Shown piece by piece: positions 1 through 7,873 of a stretch of 64,000 bases of DNA; the first letter of the stretch is position 1, and each line of letters opens with the position of its first letter. The DNA lies in NCBI RefSeq assembly GCF_003261055.1, contig NZ_CP030073.1, positions 930,001 to 994,000 of the forward strand. The letters are read 5' to 3'. Made by a program: the position numbers and the translations under genes. The notes below the pieces were generated by a model. The model was given only the letters and a program-made list of their open reading frames with translations. It did no database searches and had not been told where the DNA came from. The DNA is from Streptomyces cadmiisoli. GTDB lineage: Bacteria; Actinomycetota; Actinomycetes; Streptomycetales; Streptomycetaceae.

Positions 1-746
1 GCCTGACCGGTGACGGCGGTCAGCCGCCGCACCGCGGGGACGGGCGGTGCCGACAGCAAAGGGGCACGCCCGGCGCGCGCCGGTGTCGCCCGGGCCGCAC
101 GCTGGACCGGTGTGTCCCGAGGCTCGGCTCGGCCCTCGGCGGAACGCGCGTCCGCGACCGACGCACCGGCGACATGCTGCACCGCCATGTCCCGCGCCGC
201 CGACCCGCCCTCGGGCGCAGCCGAGCGCGTGGACGGTGACGGGGCCGCGGTCACGGCGGGTGTGTGGGGCCGCGGGGCCGTCCGCCCCGGCTGACCGTGT
301 GCCGGGGGCAGGCTCGCGGATACGCCATCGGGTGCGGAACCGGATCCCGCGTGGACTGCCCGCAGGCCCGGCCGCGAAGCCGGTGGTGCCGTCGCTCCCG
401 TACCCCGTCGGGCGCGGCCGTCGTGGGCGGGGCCCGCGCCGAAGTCCTCCCGGCGCGCGCCCTCGTCCAGGACCGGCATTCTCCGCCCCGGGGCCGGTGT
501 GCCTCCGGTCAACGCGGGGTTGCCGTAGGTCGCGAGGTTCCCGGCGATGTTGTGCGACACGACCGGGGACCCGCCGCCCAGCACGCGCTGGACCGGCGCG
601 ACGGACCGCCATGCGGAACCGGAGGCGCGCGACGGGGCCGACCCGCCGGCCTGCGGGCGCGCGTCCGCGGAACCGCTGTCGCGGCCCTCGGTGCCCGGCA
701 CGGTGCCGAACACCCGGCCCCACACACCTGCCAGGAAACCGCTCAT
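1..746 (-). CDS. eCIS-associated low-complexity protein, 3' part off the left edge
   Basis: An ATG at 746 opens a frame with no stop for about 248 codons to the window edge, so the C-terminus is missing. The start reads MSGFLAGVWGRVFG. The rest is rich in Ala, Pro, Gly, Ser and Arg and looks disordered. It contains repeated short PVQR-like elements (APVQR near residue 50, TPVQR and AVQH further on). It begins 7 bp after the DUF6760 stop and runs in the same direction as the sheath-tube block, so it is almost certainly cotranscribed with it. I do not recognise a domain. Position in the cluster suggests an accessory, cap or loading protein, but that is inference. Confidence 0.6.
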   Translation of the reverse strand, partial: MSGFLAGVWGRVFGTVPGTEGRDSGSADARPQAGGSAPSRASGSAWRSVAPVQRVLGGGSPVVSHNIAGNLATYGNPALTGGTPAPGRRMPVLDEGARREDFGAGPAHDGRARRGTGATAPPASRPGLRAVHAGSGSAPDGVSASLPPAHGQPGRTAPRPHTPAVTAAPSPSTRSAAPEGGSAARDMAVQHVAGASVADARSAEGRAEPRDTPVQRAARATPARAGRAPLLSAPPVPAVRRLTAVTGQ

Positions 747-752
747 GTCAAC

Positions 753-965
753 TCACCCCTCCGCGCGGCTCACCAATGCTGCGGTCCGCTCCACATAGAC
801 CCGGCGATCCGCGTGCTCCAGGTCCAGCAACTCCTCAAGCCCCCAGTGCAGATGGAAGGCGAGGTACGCGACCTCGTCGTGCAGACGGTCGGTCGCGTAC
901 GTCGCTATTCCCCCAGGCGGCTCCCGGACAGATCCACCTCGAAGGGCTCCGCGCAGTGCGGGCAC
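753..965 (-). CDS. DUF6760-family small eCIS protein
   Basis: This short frame encodes a protein whose core (GGIATYATDRLHDEVAYLAF, then HWGLEELLDLEHADRRVYV) matches the compact DUF6760 family that follows the tube genes in eCIS loci. The family usually begins close to the GGxATY motif. The ATG at 965 gives a 17-residue extension overlapping the upstream gene by about 60 bp, so the true start is uncertain and may be a rarer codon nearer 920. Its exact role is not known to me. Its fixed place between tail-assembly and downstream baseplate genes suggests a small structural or chaperone role. Confidence 0.7.
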   Translation of the reverse strand: MPALRGALRGGSVREPPGGIATYATDRLHDEVAYLAFHLHWGLEELLDLEHADRRVYVERTAALVSRAEG

Positions 966-1369
966 GACACCGCCGCCCGGGTGTGTCCCTCCGTGTTGAT
1001 CTGGCGGTAGAAGTCCTGCAGGAAGGCCAGGTCCGAGGCGAACATGTTCTCCACGATGCCGTCGTGCACGGACGGAAGCGTGCCGAGGCGCGTGACGACC
1101 CTGCCCAGCAGGACGACCGAGAGATACGCCGGGTTCTCCTGCACACGCACGTCCCTGAGCGGGACCAGTTCGTCGCGTGCCGTGGACAGGCGCATCGTTC
1201 CCGACCGGTGGACGGCGCCCGACTCGTCGACGTACCCACGGGGGAGTTCGAACGAGAACTCCGTCCGAAGGGGTGCCGGCGCCTGGGCCGGAGCGGCGGC
1301 GCCGGCCGGTTCCGGATCCGGGCCCCTGGTGCCCGCCTCGGCCACGGTGCGGGCGGCGGTGCGCCTCAT
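905..1369 (-). CDS. eCIS/phage tail-assembly-like protein with C-terminal CxxC
   Basis: About 154 aa. The first 35 residues are Ala/Pro-rich. A folded region follows (RTEFSFELPRGYVDESG, then LSTARDELVPLRDVRV and LAFLQDFYRQIN), with a CPHC motif close to the C-terminus. This resembles the small tail-assembly proteins found directly after tube genes in contractile systems. The ATG at 1369 overlaps the tube stop as TGATG, implying translational coupling. A GTG one codon earlier (1372) is an alternative start. The single CxxC could bind metal or form a disulfide, but no second pair is visible. Confidence 0.7.
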   Translation of the reverse strand: MRRTAARTVAEAGTRGPDPEPAGAAAPAQAPAPLRTEFSFELPRGYVDESGAVHRSGTMRLSTARDELVPLRDVRVQENPAYLSVVLLGRVVTRLGTLPSVHDGIVENMFASDLAFLQDFYRQINTEGHTRAAVSCPHCAEPFEVDLSGSRLGE

Positions 1370-1812
1370 CACTCGATGACCAGCTCTTCGAAGGTGATGG
1401 TGACCTGCTCGGTCAGCGCGGACGTGTCACCGGCCTTGACTCCGCTGGTCTCCACCTTGCTGCACCAGGCGTTGCGCATGTTGTACCGCTTCACCGGGTT
1501 GTTCTGGTAGTCCATCATCATGATGGTGGCGTTCTTGCGGGCGGCGCCCATGTTTCCCGCGATGGAGTCGTTGATCCAGGCGGTGAACGCGGTGGACTCG
1601 GTCATCCCTCGGGTGACCGTGCACTCACCGGCCTTCCGCACACCGGGCATCTTCTTGATGACGGGCTTTCCGTCCGCCGAGACCTGCTGGTATTCGATGA
1701 CGTCCTGCTCGACGGAGAGGCCGCTGACCTCCTGGAGGTACTCGACCATCACGCCGTCGATCTGCAGGCCGAAATTGTGTGAGGCGAGCGCATCACCAGG
1801 CTGGAGAGACAT
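1369..1812 (-). CDS. Contractile injection system inner tube protein
   Basis: 147 aa, the usual length for Hcp/gp19-like tube subunits. The start SLQPGDALASHNFGLQIDG and the ending TITFEELVIE fit the phage T4 gp19-like tube family. The middle (QQVSADGKPVIKKMPGVRK, then FTAWINDSI) matches the conserved core. The protein polymerises into the rigid inner tube driven out when the sheath contracts. It lies downstream of the sheath gene with a 113-bp gap containing a strong hairpin and is coupled to the next gene by TGATG. There is one tube gene in view; more could lie past the left edge. Confidence 0.93.
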   Translation of the reverse strand: MSLQPGDALASHNFGLQIDGVMVEYLQEVSGLSVEQDVIEYQQVSADGKPVIKKMPGVRKAGECTVTRGMTESTAFTAWINDSIAGNMGAARKNATIMMMDYQNNPVKRYNMRNAWCSKVETSGVKAGDTSALTEQVTITFEELVIE

Positions 1813-1872
1813 GATCTTTCGTTTCTCTTTCTGGAATCAACCGAACAAGGGGAAATGATCAGTGGCAGTGCT

Positions 1873-1914
1873 GCTGCCGGGGCCGACCCCGCGGCCGGGG
1901 GTCGGCGCGGCAGC
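1873..1914 (-). terminator. Hairpin between sheath and tube genes (attenuator or processing site)
   Basis: An inverted repeat pairs 1873-1879 with 1908-1914 (GCTGCCG/CGGCAGC) and 1883-1890 with 1898-1905 (CCGACCCC/GGGGTCGG), giving about 15 GC-rich base pairs with a small internal bulge and a 7-nt loop. It lies just past the sheath stop and before the tube start. It could be a partial terminator or an RNA-stabilising structure that sets the sheath:tube ratio. No T-run follows, which is usual in streptomycetes. Confidence 0.5.
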
Positions 1915-1925
1915 GACTGGGGTCA

Positions 1926-3470
1926 CTACTCGTTGAGTTCGCCCGTGCCGTCCGAGAACTGGGCCAGCCGGAACACCACGAACTCGGCGGGCTTCACCGG
2001 GGCGATGCCGACCTCGCACACCACACGGCCGACCTCGACCGACTCCGGCGGGTTGGTCTCGGCGTCGCACTTGACGTAGAAGGCCTCCTCGGGGCGCGAG
2101 CCGAAAAGCGCTCCGGCACGCCACTCGTTGACGAGGAACGCCGACACGTTGCGCCGGATCCGGGCCCACAGGGCCTGGTCGTTGGGCTCGAAGACGACCC
2201 ACTGGGTGCCGGCGAGGATCGACTCCTCCAGGTAGTTGAAGTACCTGCGCACGTTCAGGTAGCGCCAGGCCGGGTCGGAGGCGGCCGTGCGCGCTCCCCA
2301 CACCCGGATGCCCCTGCCGGGGAAGGCGCGGATGCAGTTGACGCCAATGGGGTTGAGCAGGTCCTGCTCACCGCGGGTGATCTGAAGGCCCAGGTCGACG
2401 GCTCCTCGGACGATCTCGTTCGCGGGTGCCTTGTGCACGCCGCGTTCGGAGTCGTTGCGCGACCAGATGCCCGCCATGTGTCCGCTGGGCGGAACCAGGC
2501 GCTGCCGGCCGCTGGAGGGGTCGAGGACCTTGACCCAGGGGTAGTACAGGGCCGCGTGCGAGGAGTCGTACCCCGCGGTGTCCTGGCGCCAGTCCCGGAT
2601 CTCCTTGGCGTTCATGCCCGGCGGCGGGTCCAGGATCGCCATGCGGTCGCCCATCAGCTCGCAGTGCGCGATCATGCCGAGCTGGACTGCCTTCACCGCG
2701 TCCATGTCGAGGGCGCCGCGTTCGTAGGCGACCATCAGGTCGGGAACGGCGACCATGGTGACCGCGTCGAGCGCTTCGAGCCCGCCGAAGCCCGTCCGGT
2801 CCGCGGCGTCGCCGAGGAAGTGGCCGCTGGTGAGGCTCTCTTTGGCGGGCACCGGCACAGTGGACTGCGTGGCCGCGAGCGCGATCGTCCCGTTGTCGGG
2901 GCGGGTGATCTGCGCGGCGGCGACCGTCTCCTCCACGGTGATCAGCTTGGAACGCTGCTTGACCTGGGTGACGACGTAGTTCCGGCTGCTCTTCTTCGAG
3001 GAGACGTCGAAGGTTTCCAGCACCTTGTCGCCGTCCCTGACGGTCAGCGTGAACCGGTCGTCCGGACCCTCACCGGAAGTGGCCGACACCTCGATCCTGG
3101 GTGCTCCGCCGAGGTTCGCCCCCTCCAGGGCCACCACGCGGAAAGCGCCGAGGGACGCCTGCCGCTCCGGAGCGGTGAGCGCGGCCCGCTCATCGGTGCC
3201 GGTGGCCCCGCCGCCGACACGTACGACGTACGCCGTCGTACCGCCGTTGTTGAAGTACCCGTACACCGCGTGGGCCAGGGCGTAGTCCTCGGTGAAGGCA
3301 CCGAAGGTCGATGTGTACTGGGACCAGTTGGTCACCAGGACGGCCTCGTTCAACGGCCCGGTCGGTGCGAGGCCCACGAAGGCGGCCACCGAGGTACCGA
3401 CTCCCTCGATGGGGCGCGATCCACTGGCCACCTCCTCGACGTAGACGCCAGGGGAGAGGTACGTGGGCAT
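1926..3470 (-). CDS. Contractile injection system sheath protein
   Basis: 514 aa, typical for a tail sheath subunit. The N-terminus (PTYLSPGVYVEEVASGSRPI followed by GVGTSVAAFVGLAPTGPLNE) is the sheath family signature. The C-terminal third (RRYFNYLEESILAGTQWVVF, then GRVVCEVGIAPVKPAEFVVF) is the conserved sheath C-terminal domain that interlocks neighbouring subunits. The protein forms the contractile outer cylinder around the tube. AAGGAG sits about 7 nt before the ATG. It heads the minus-strand structural operon and is divergent from the lectin membrane protein. Absence of capsid, terminase or integrase genes, and presence of an eCIS ATPase and DUF4255 gene nearby, argue for an injection system rather than a prophage. 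Confidence 0.95.
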   Translation of the reverse strand: MPTYLSPGVYVEEVASGSRPIEGVGTSVAAFVGLAPTGPLNEAVLVTNWSQYTSTFGAFTEDYALAHAVYGYFNNGGTTAYVVRVGGGATGTDERAALTAPERQASLGAFRVVALEGANLGGAPRIEVSATSGEGPDDRFTLTVRDGDKVLETFDVSSKKSSRNYVVTQVKQRSKLITVEETVAAAQITRPDNGTIALAATQSTVPVPAKESLTSGHFLGDAADRTGFGGLEALDAVTMVAVPDLMVAYERGALDMDAVKAVQLGMIAHCELMGDRMAILDPPPGMNAKEIRDWRQDTAGYDSSHAALYYPWVKVLDPSSGRQRLVPPSGHMAGIWSRNDSERGVHKAPANEIVRGAVDLGLQITRGEQDLLNPIGVNCIRAFPGRGIRVWGARTAASDPAWRYLNVRRYFNYLEESILAGTQWVVFEPNDQALWARIRRNVSAFLVNEWRAGALFGSRPEEAFYVKCDAETNPPESVEVGRVVCEVGIAPVKPAEFVVFRLAQFSDGTGELNE

Positions 3471-3487
3471 AGCGGCTTCTCCTTGTA

Positions 3488-3514
3488 TGACAGCTTCACA
3501 TCATCGAGCTGTCA
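3488..3514 (-). promoter_or_regulatory. Inverted repeat in the sheath 5' leader
   Basis: TGACAGCT (3488-3495) is exactly complementary to AGCTGTCA (3507-3514) with an 11-nt spacer. It sits just upstream of the sheath ribosome binding site, in the 267-bp divergent region between the sheath and the membrane-lectin gene. It could be an operator for the structural operon or an mRNA hairpin near the ribosome binding site. No clear -10/-35 pair could be chosen by eye. Confidence 0.4.
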
Positions 3515-3737
3515 CCAGCCTGACGTGGGCGGGACCTCTTCGAAACGGCCGTACGACACGCTGTTGGGACAACGGTTGAAGGCCCGTGAGGCCGGGTGAG
3601 CGGGCCGGTCGGCGGTGCTGTCACAGTCCTACTGGCCGCCGGTCGTCCGGGCCATGGCCGTACGGCCCCCTGTGCGGCCATCGGACCCTGCCCGGATGCC
3701 TCTGGCCGGCCTCGGTGCGCTTCTCGAAGGTAATCGT

Positions 3738-5162
3738 GTGACCACCTTCACCACCCTCGAACCAAGCTCCGTCGCAGTCGATCCCGGGGCGAGCGAAACC
3801 ACAACAGTCCGGCTCCGCAACGACGGCGACACCGTGGAGGAATACCGGCTGTCGGTGGTCGGTGATCCGGCCGAGTGGACGCAGATCGCCCCCGACACCC
3901 TGCGGCTCTACCCGGGTGACGAAGGCTCGGCCTCCGTGGTCTTCTCCCCGCCCCGCGCCCCGGAGACGGCCGCGGGGGCCGTGCCGTTCGGCATCCTGGT
4001 CCAGCCGCAGCAGAACCCGGAGCTGTCGAACGTCGCGGAGGGAGTCCTCGACGTCTCCCCCTACGGGGACATGCGCGCCGAGCTGCTGCCCGTGACCGTG
4101 CGCGGCCGGCTGTCGGCTCGGTTTCGGGTGGCGGTGGACAACGTCGGCAACGCACCGCTGTCGGTCGGGATCTCGGGGCAGGACGACGAGGAGGTGCTGG
4201 ACTTCCGGCCCTCTCCCGAGACGATGGACATCGCGCAGGGCCGGACCCGGCTCACCCGGGTGCGGATCCGGCCGGGCGGGGTGAAGTTCCTCGGGCAGCC
4301 CGAGCGGTATCCCTTCGCTCTCACGGTCGAGCCGGCGCAGGACGGTCTGCCGGACCGGGCGGTGCCGGTCCCGCCCGCCCAACTGCGGGGCACGTTCATC
4401 CGGCTGCCGCTGTTCCCGAGGTGGCTGCTGGTGACACTGGGGCTGCTGACAGCGGGTGCCACCGTTTTCACGGTGCTCTGGTTCGTGCCGCGGCCCCCCT
4501 TGGTGTCGAACGCGGTGGCCCAGCAACTGCCCCCGGCACAGCCGGCGAACGCGCTGCCACCGCCCCCTCAGACGCCGCCGCCGGTTCCCGCTCCACCGCC
4601 TGCCGCCGCCTCTCCCTCGCCGGAGCAGTCCGCCGAGCAGGAACAGCAGCAGGACGGCGAGGAAGAACAGGCGGGGGCGGCCCAGGCATCCGCCCCGGCC
4701 CAGGACGGCATCGCCACCATCCGCAGCGCCCAGAACGGCCAGGTCCTGGGGCTTCAGGACGACCGGACCGACGACGGCACCGCCGTCGTCCTCGCGGACG
4801 ACAAGCAGCAACAGGGGCAGGGCCCGAACCCGCTCTGGGTCAGCATTCCCTACGCGGACGGCACCGTGGTGCTCGCGCCGAACGGAACGCTCGGGAGCGT
4901 CCTCGATCAGACCGGTGGTGAGGCTCCGGTCGAGCTGCGGACCGTCGCCGGTGGTGAAGCCGCCATCCGGGCGGGCCAGGCGAGTCCTCTACAGCGCTGG
5001 CGTCTGGAGCCCGAGTCGGAGGGCATCGTGATGATCGTCAACTCCCAGACGGGTGGTTGTCTCACCAACATGGGCAACAGCCTTCAGGTGCAGGTCCGGC
5101 CGTGCGACGACGCGTTCGCCGCCATCCAGCGCTGGCAGCTCGTGGACCCCGTCGCCCCCTGA
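3738..5162 (+). CDS. Single-pass membrane protein with Ig-like N-terminus and C-terminal beta-trefoil lectin domain
   Basis: 474 aa from a GTG at 3738 with GAAGGT just upstream; an in-frame start at 3615 exists but its extension looks non-coding. Residues about 1-220 are two beta-sandwich, NEW1/CARDB-like segments (TTVRLRNDGDTVEEYRLSVV, then ARFRVAVDNVGNAPLSV). A hydrophobic helix spans about 229-251 (WLLVTLGLLTAGATVF). A Pro/Gln-rich linker (about 252-325) leads to a ricin-like beta-trefoil with QxW-type motifs (LQRWRLEPE, IQRWQLVDP). By the positive-inside rule the N-terminus is probably cytoplasmic and the lectin outside. Divergent placement next to the sheath suggests a membrane docking or triggering partner of the injection system. 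Streptomyces CIS are reported to act from the cytoplasm with a membrane protein, CisA; I cannot tell whether this is its homologue. Confidence 0.75.
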   Translation: MTTFTTLEPSSVAVDPGASETTTVRLRNDGDTVEEYRLSVVGDPAEWTQIAPDTLRLYPGDEGSASVVFSPPRAPETAAGAVPFGILVQPQQNPELSNVAEGVLDVSPYGDMRAELLPVTVRGRLSARFRVAVDNVGNAPLSVGISGQDDEEVLDFRPSPETMDIAQGRTRLTRVRIRPGGVKFLGQPERYPFALTVEPAQDGLPDRAVPVPPAQLRGTFIRLPLFPRWLLVTLGLLTAGATVFTVLWFVPRPPLVSNAVAQQLPPAQPANALPPPPQTPPPVPAPPPAAASPSPEQSAEQEQQQDGEEEQAGAAQASAPAQDGIATIRSAQNGQVLGLQDDRTDDGTAVVLADDKQQQGQGPNPLWVSIPYADGTVVLAPNGTLGSVLDQTGGEAPVELRTVAGGEAAIRAGQASPLQRWRLEPESEGIVMIVNSQTGGCLTNMGNSLQVQVRPCDDAFAAIQRWQLVDPVAP

Positions 5163-5228
5163 GCGACTGCACCGCCGGGGACGGCACGGATCCGGCGCCC
5201 GGATTCTCCCGGGCCCGGTGGCCCCTCG

Positions 5229-5263
5229 GACGGCCTCCCGCACCCACGGTGCGGGAGGCCGTC
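5229..5263. terminator. Strong bidirectional terminator hairpin
   Basis: A perfect 16-bp stem pairs GACGGCCTCCCGCACC (5229-5244) with 5248-5263 around a 3-nt loop. It lies 66 bp after the lectin membrane protein stop and about 60 bp before the end of the convergent MEKHLA gene, so it can terminate both transcripts. Confidence 0.85.
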
Positions 5264-5322
5264 GTCATGTGCGCGGCGCCGGGCGCCCGCCGAGGAGACG
5301 GGCGCGGCGGGAACGGGCCCGG

Positions 5323-5790
5323 TCAGGCCGGGCGCACACGAGGAATCAGAGCCGCCTGCCCGTGGACGGTGGCGGCTTCGTCGACGAGGTTCCAGACGGT
5401 CACGTCCTCGATCCAGAACAGCCGTCCGGTCAGCGCTCTCCGTATCCCCGTGTAGCCGGTTCGGTAGCCGTGTTTCGTGACGCCGTCCATGAACTCCCGA
5501 CGTGCCTCGCGATTCCCTTCGGGCGCCGACATGGCGGACGTCATCCCGACCATGTCGTCGCGTCCGCACTCGAAGAACGACTGGGCGGCTCGGTTCGCGT
5601 AGACGAAGCGGGGCTCCGGCGAGGTGTCGTGCACGAGGATGCCGAAGGGTGCCTCGTGGTAGAGCCAGTGCGCCATGTCGACGTCGGCCCTGACGCTCTT
5701 CGGGATCATCGACTCTCCCGTCAGCCGGCGATAACTGCCGACCAGCAGTGCAAGGAATTCGCTGTCGTACAAGTCGGGCGGCGATATCAC
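5323..5790 (-). CDS. MEKHLA/PAS-domain protein
   Basis: About 155 aa. The core matches the MEKHLA domain, a PAS-related sensor fold also found at the end of plant HD-ZIP III proteins: LLVGSYRRLTG near the start, ADVDMAHWLYHEAPFGILVH, then FVYANRAAQSFFECGRDDMV, ending in LFWIEDVTVWNLVD. In bacteria it usually stands alone. I chose the GTG at 5790 because GGGAG lies 5 nt upstream; a GTG at 5811 would add seven residues. No output domain is present. It may sense a ligand or redox state and act through a partner. It is downstream of the DUF885 gene, separated by a 7-bp tandem repeat. Confidence 0.75.
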   Translation of the reverse strand: MISPPDLYDSEFLALLVGSYRRLTGESMIPKSVRADVDMAHWLYHEAPFGILVHDTSPEPRFVYANRAAQSFFECGRDDMVGMTSAMSAPEGNREARREFMDGVTKHGYRTGYTGIRRALTGRLFWIEDVTVWNLVDEAATVHGQAALIPRVRPA

Positions 5791-5938
5791 AACAACTCCC
5801 GAAGCTCTCACCGAGCACTCGCGAAACGTGCGGCCCGCGCCTCATGGGGTGGGGGGTTCTCGTTCACGGGCATCTCGGCGGGTGGACAGATGTATTTTCA
5901 ACTTCAACGATAACGTTGTCGCGCCCGGTGCCGTCGAA

Positions 5939-6008
5939 GGGCGACGGGTGACGGGCGACGGGCGACGGGCGACGGGCGACGGGCGACGGGCGACGGGCGA
6001 CGGGCGAC
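5939..6008. repeat. Tandem array of a 7-bp unit, 10 copies
   Basis: Ten back-to-back copies of GGGCGAC occupy 5939-6008; the second copy has one change (GGGTGAC). The array starts 9 bp after the DUF885 stop codon, between it and the MEKHLA gene. The unit is not a multiple of three and is non-coding, so slippage would alter spacing between transcription signals rather than a protein. Confidence 0.97.
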
Positions 6009-6016
6009 CGTACGCC

Positions 6017-7714
6017 CTAGAGGGCGGAGATCTCTTCGACCAGGTCGTCCAGCCCCAGGGAGCCCAGCGAGAGTGCCGCCATGTGCCATGCCTTGAGATC
6101 GAAGGCGCCGCCTCGCGCGCTGCGGGCGGCGCTTCTGCCGGCCAGCCAGGCCCGTTCGCCCAGCTTGTAGCCGATGGCTTGACCGGGCCTGCCCAGATAG
6201 CGCACCAGTTCACTGTCCACGAAGTCGGCCGTCCGGCCCGTATGGGCGCCGACGAAGGCCTTCGCGAGCTCCGGCGTCCACCGCTCCCCCGGGTGGAACG
6301 GGCTGTCCGCCGGAATTCTCAGCCGCAGATGCATGCCGATGTCCACGATGACGCGGTTGGCGCGCATCATCTGGCCGTCGAGATGACCCATCCGCCACTC
6401 CGGGTCGGCGTAGAAGCCCAGCTCGTCCATGAACCGCTCGGCATACATCGCCCAGCCCTCGGTGTTCGCGCTCACCAGGCCCGACGTCGCTTGGTAGCGG
6501 GACAGCCGCCCGGCAACGTGCGCCCACCGGGCGAGCTGGAGGTGATGACCGGGCACTCCCTCGTGGCACCAGGTGGACACCAGGTCGAAGACCGGGAACC
6601 GGGTGCGGCCCATCGTCGGCAGCCAGGTCCGCCCGGGCCGGCGGAAGTCCTCGGAGGGCGCGGTGTAGTACGGCGCCGCGGCCCTGCCGGGCGGCGCGAT
6701 CCTGACCTCGATCCGTTTGATCCGCTCGGCCAGGTCGAAGTGCGTGCCGTCGAGATCGGCCGTCACCTCGTCCGTCAGCTTCTGCAACCAGCGGCGCACC
6801 TCCTCCACGCCGTGGATGGCACGTCCGTGCTCCGCGAGATGCCTGAGCACCTGCCACGGAGTTGCTCCGGGGAGGATCCGGGCGGCCTCGGCGGTCATGT
6901 CGGCCCGCAGCCGATGGAACTCCGACCAGCCGTAGGCGTAGGCCTCCGCGAGGTCGGACTCCGTTCCGTTCCAGAACCGGACCCAGCGCGCGTAGCGCTC
7001 GTCACCGACGATGTCCGGCGCACCTTCGACGGCGGGAGCGTAGGTGTCGCGGAGCCAGTCCCGCAGCGTGGCGAACGCGAACGTGGCCCGCGCCGCGGCG
7101 GCGTCGAGCTCCGCGCGCAGCTCCTGCGGGCCGCCGTCGACCAGCCCCCGGAACCAGCTCGACCGCGCACCGCCGCCGATCCACTGGCCGATCTGGGTGA
7201 TCACCGCGTCGACCTGCCTGGGCCCCGCCGGCAGCCCGGCGGCGAGACCCTTGTCGAGCGACGCCCGACAGCCGTCCAGGGCGGCGGGAACCGCGCGCAG
7301 GCGGGCAGCCATGTCGGCATGATCCTCCGCGGTCTCCACCGGCATGAGCGTGAAGACCTCTCGGATGTTGTGCACGGGCGATCTGAGGTTGCTCACCGCT
7401 CTGAGGTGCTCGCCTGCGTCGTGTATCGCGAGTTCCGCGGTGAGACGCTCACGCAGCAGGCGTCCGCAGCGCCGCTCGTCGTCGGTGTTCGCGCCGGGTC
7501 GTGTCTCGGCCGCGGCCAGTTGCCGCAGGGTGGTACGGGCGAGCGCCGCCCGTGCCTCGGCTCCGTCGGGGGAAAGGTCCGGCAGGCACCGGGCACCGCC
7601 GGGCACGCCGAGATGGGTGGCGAGAATCGGATCGAGGCGCAGCAGGCCGTCGACATGGTCGTCGGCCACGTCACGGGGCAGTTCGTCGGCGGCGGAACTC
7701 AGCATGTGCGCCAT
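6017..7714 (-). CDS. DUF885 family metallopeptidase-like protein
   Basis: 565 aa, full length for the DUF885 (COG4805) family. The zinc motif HEGVPGHH starts at about residue 384 and a downstream glutamate lies in EGWAMYAERF near residue 418, giving the HExxxGH...E arrangement expected for this gluzincin-like family. The C-terminal region (GQAIGYKLGERAWL) is also characteristic. No signal peptide is visible, so it is probably cytoplasmic. Substrates of most members are unknown. The start at 7714 has only a weak ribosome site (GTAGGCGACG); an ATG three codons later is possible. It lies between the two eCIS blocks but has no evident link to them. Confidence 0.85.
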   Translation of the reverse strand: MAHMLSSAADELPRDVADDHVDGLLRLDPILATHLGVPGGARCLPDLSPDGAEARAALARTTLRQLAAAETRPGANTDDERRCGRLLRERLTAELAIHDAGEHLRAVSNLRSPVHNIREVFTLMPVETAEDHADMAARLRAVPAALDGCRASLDKGLAAGLPAGPRQVDAVITQIGQWIGGGARSSWFRGLVDGGPQELRAELDAAAARATFAFATLRDWLRDTYAPAVEGAPDIVGDERYARWVRFWNGTESDLAEAYAYGWSEFHRLRADMTAEAARILPGATPWQVLRHLAEHGRAIHGVEEVRRWLQKLTDEVTADLDGTHFDLAERIKRIEVRIAPPGRAAAPYYTAPSEDFRRPGRTWLPTMGRTRFPVFDLVSTWCHEGVPGHHLQLARWAHVAGRLSRYQATSGLVSANTEGWAMYAERFMDELGFYADPEWRMGHLDGQMMRANRVIVDIGMHLRLRIPADSPFHPGERWTPELAKAFVGAHTGRTADFVDSELVRYLGRPGQAIGYKLGERAWLAGRSAARSARGGAFDLKAWHMAALSLGSLGLDDLVEEISAL

Positions 7715-7873
7715 CGTCGCCTACGGATTTCCGCAGGTCACGCCGGTCTGCTCGAACCGCCCGAAGTCGGCACCCGCACCTGATCGGATGGCGCAGGTGT
7801 TCTATGGGAAGCTCCGCGCGGTGTGATCGGTTGGACTCTGTCAAAGCGCACGCGTACCTCCCGGAGTCGATCC

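Noticed and set aside
3615..3737. Longer N-terminus for the lectin membrane protein
   Set aside because: The upstream 41 codons have non-coding composition and no ribosome site, while the GTG at 3738 has one.
1..5162. Prophage or phage tail remnant
   Set aside because: Sheath and tube are present, but no capsid, portal, terminase, lysis or integrase genes. The eCIS ATPase and DUF4255 genes nearby favour an injection system.
5939..6008. CRISPR-like repeat array
   Set aside because: The unit is 7 bp with no spacers and no cas genes are present.
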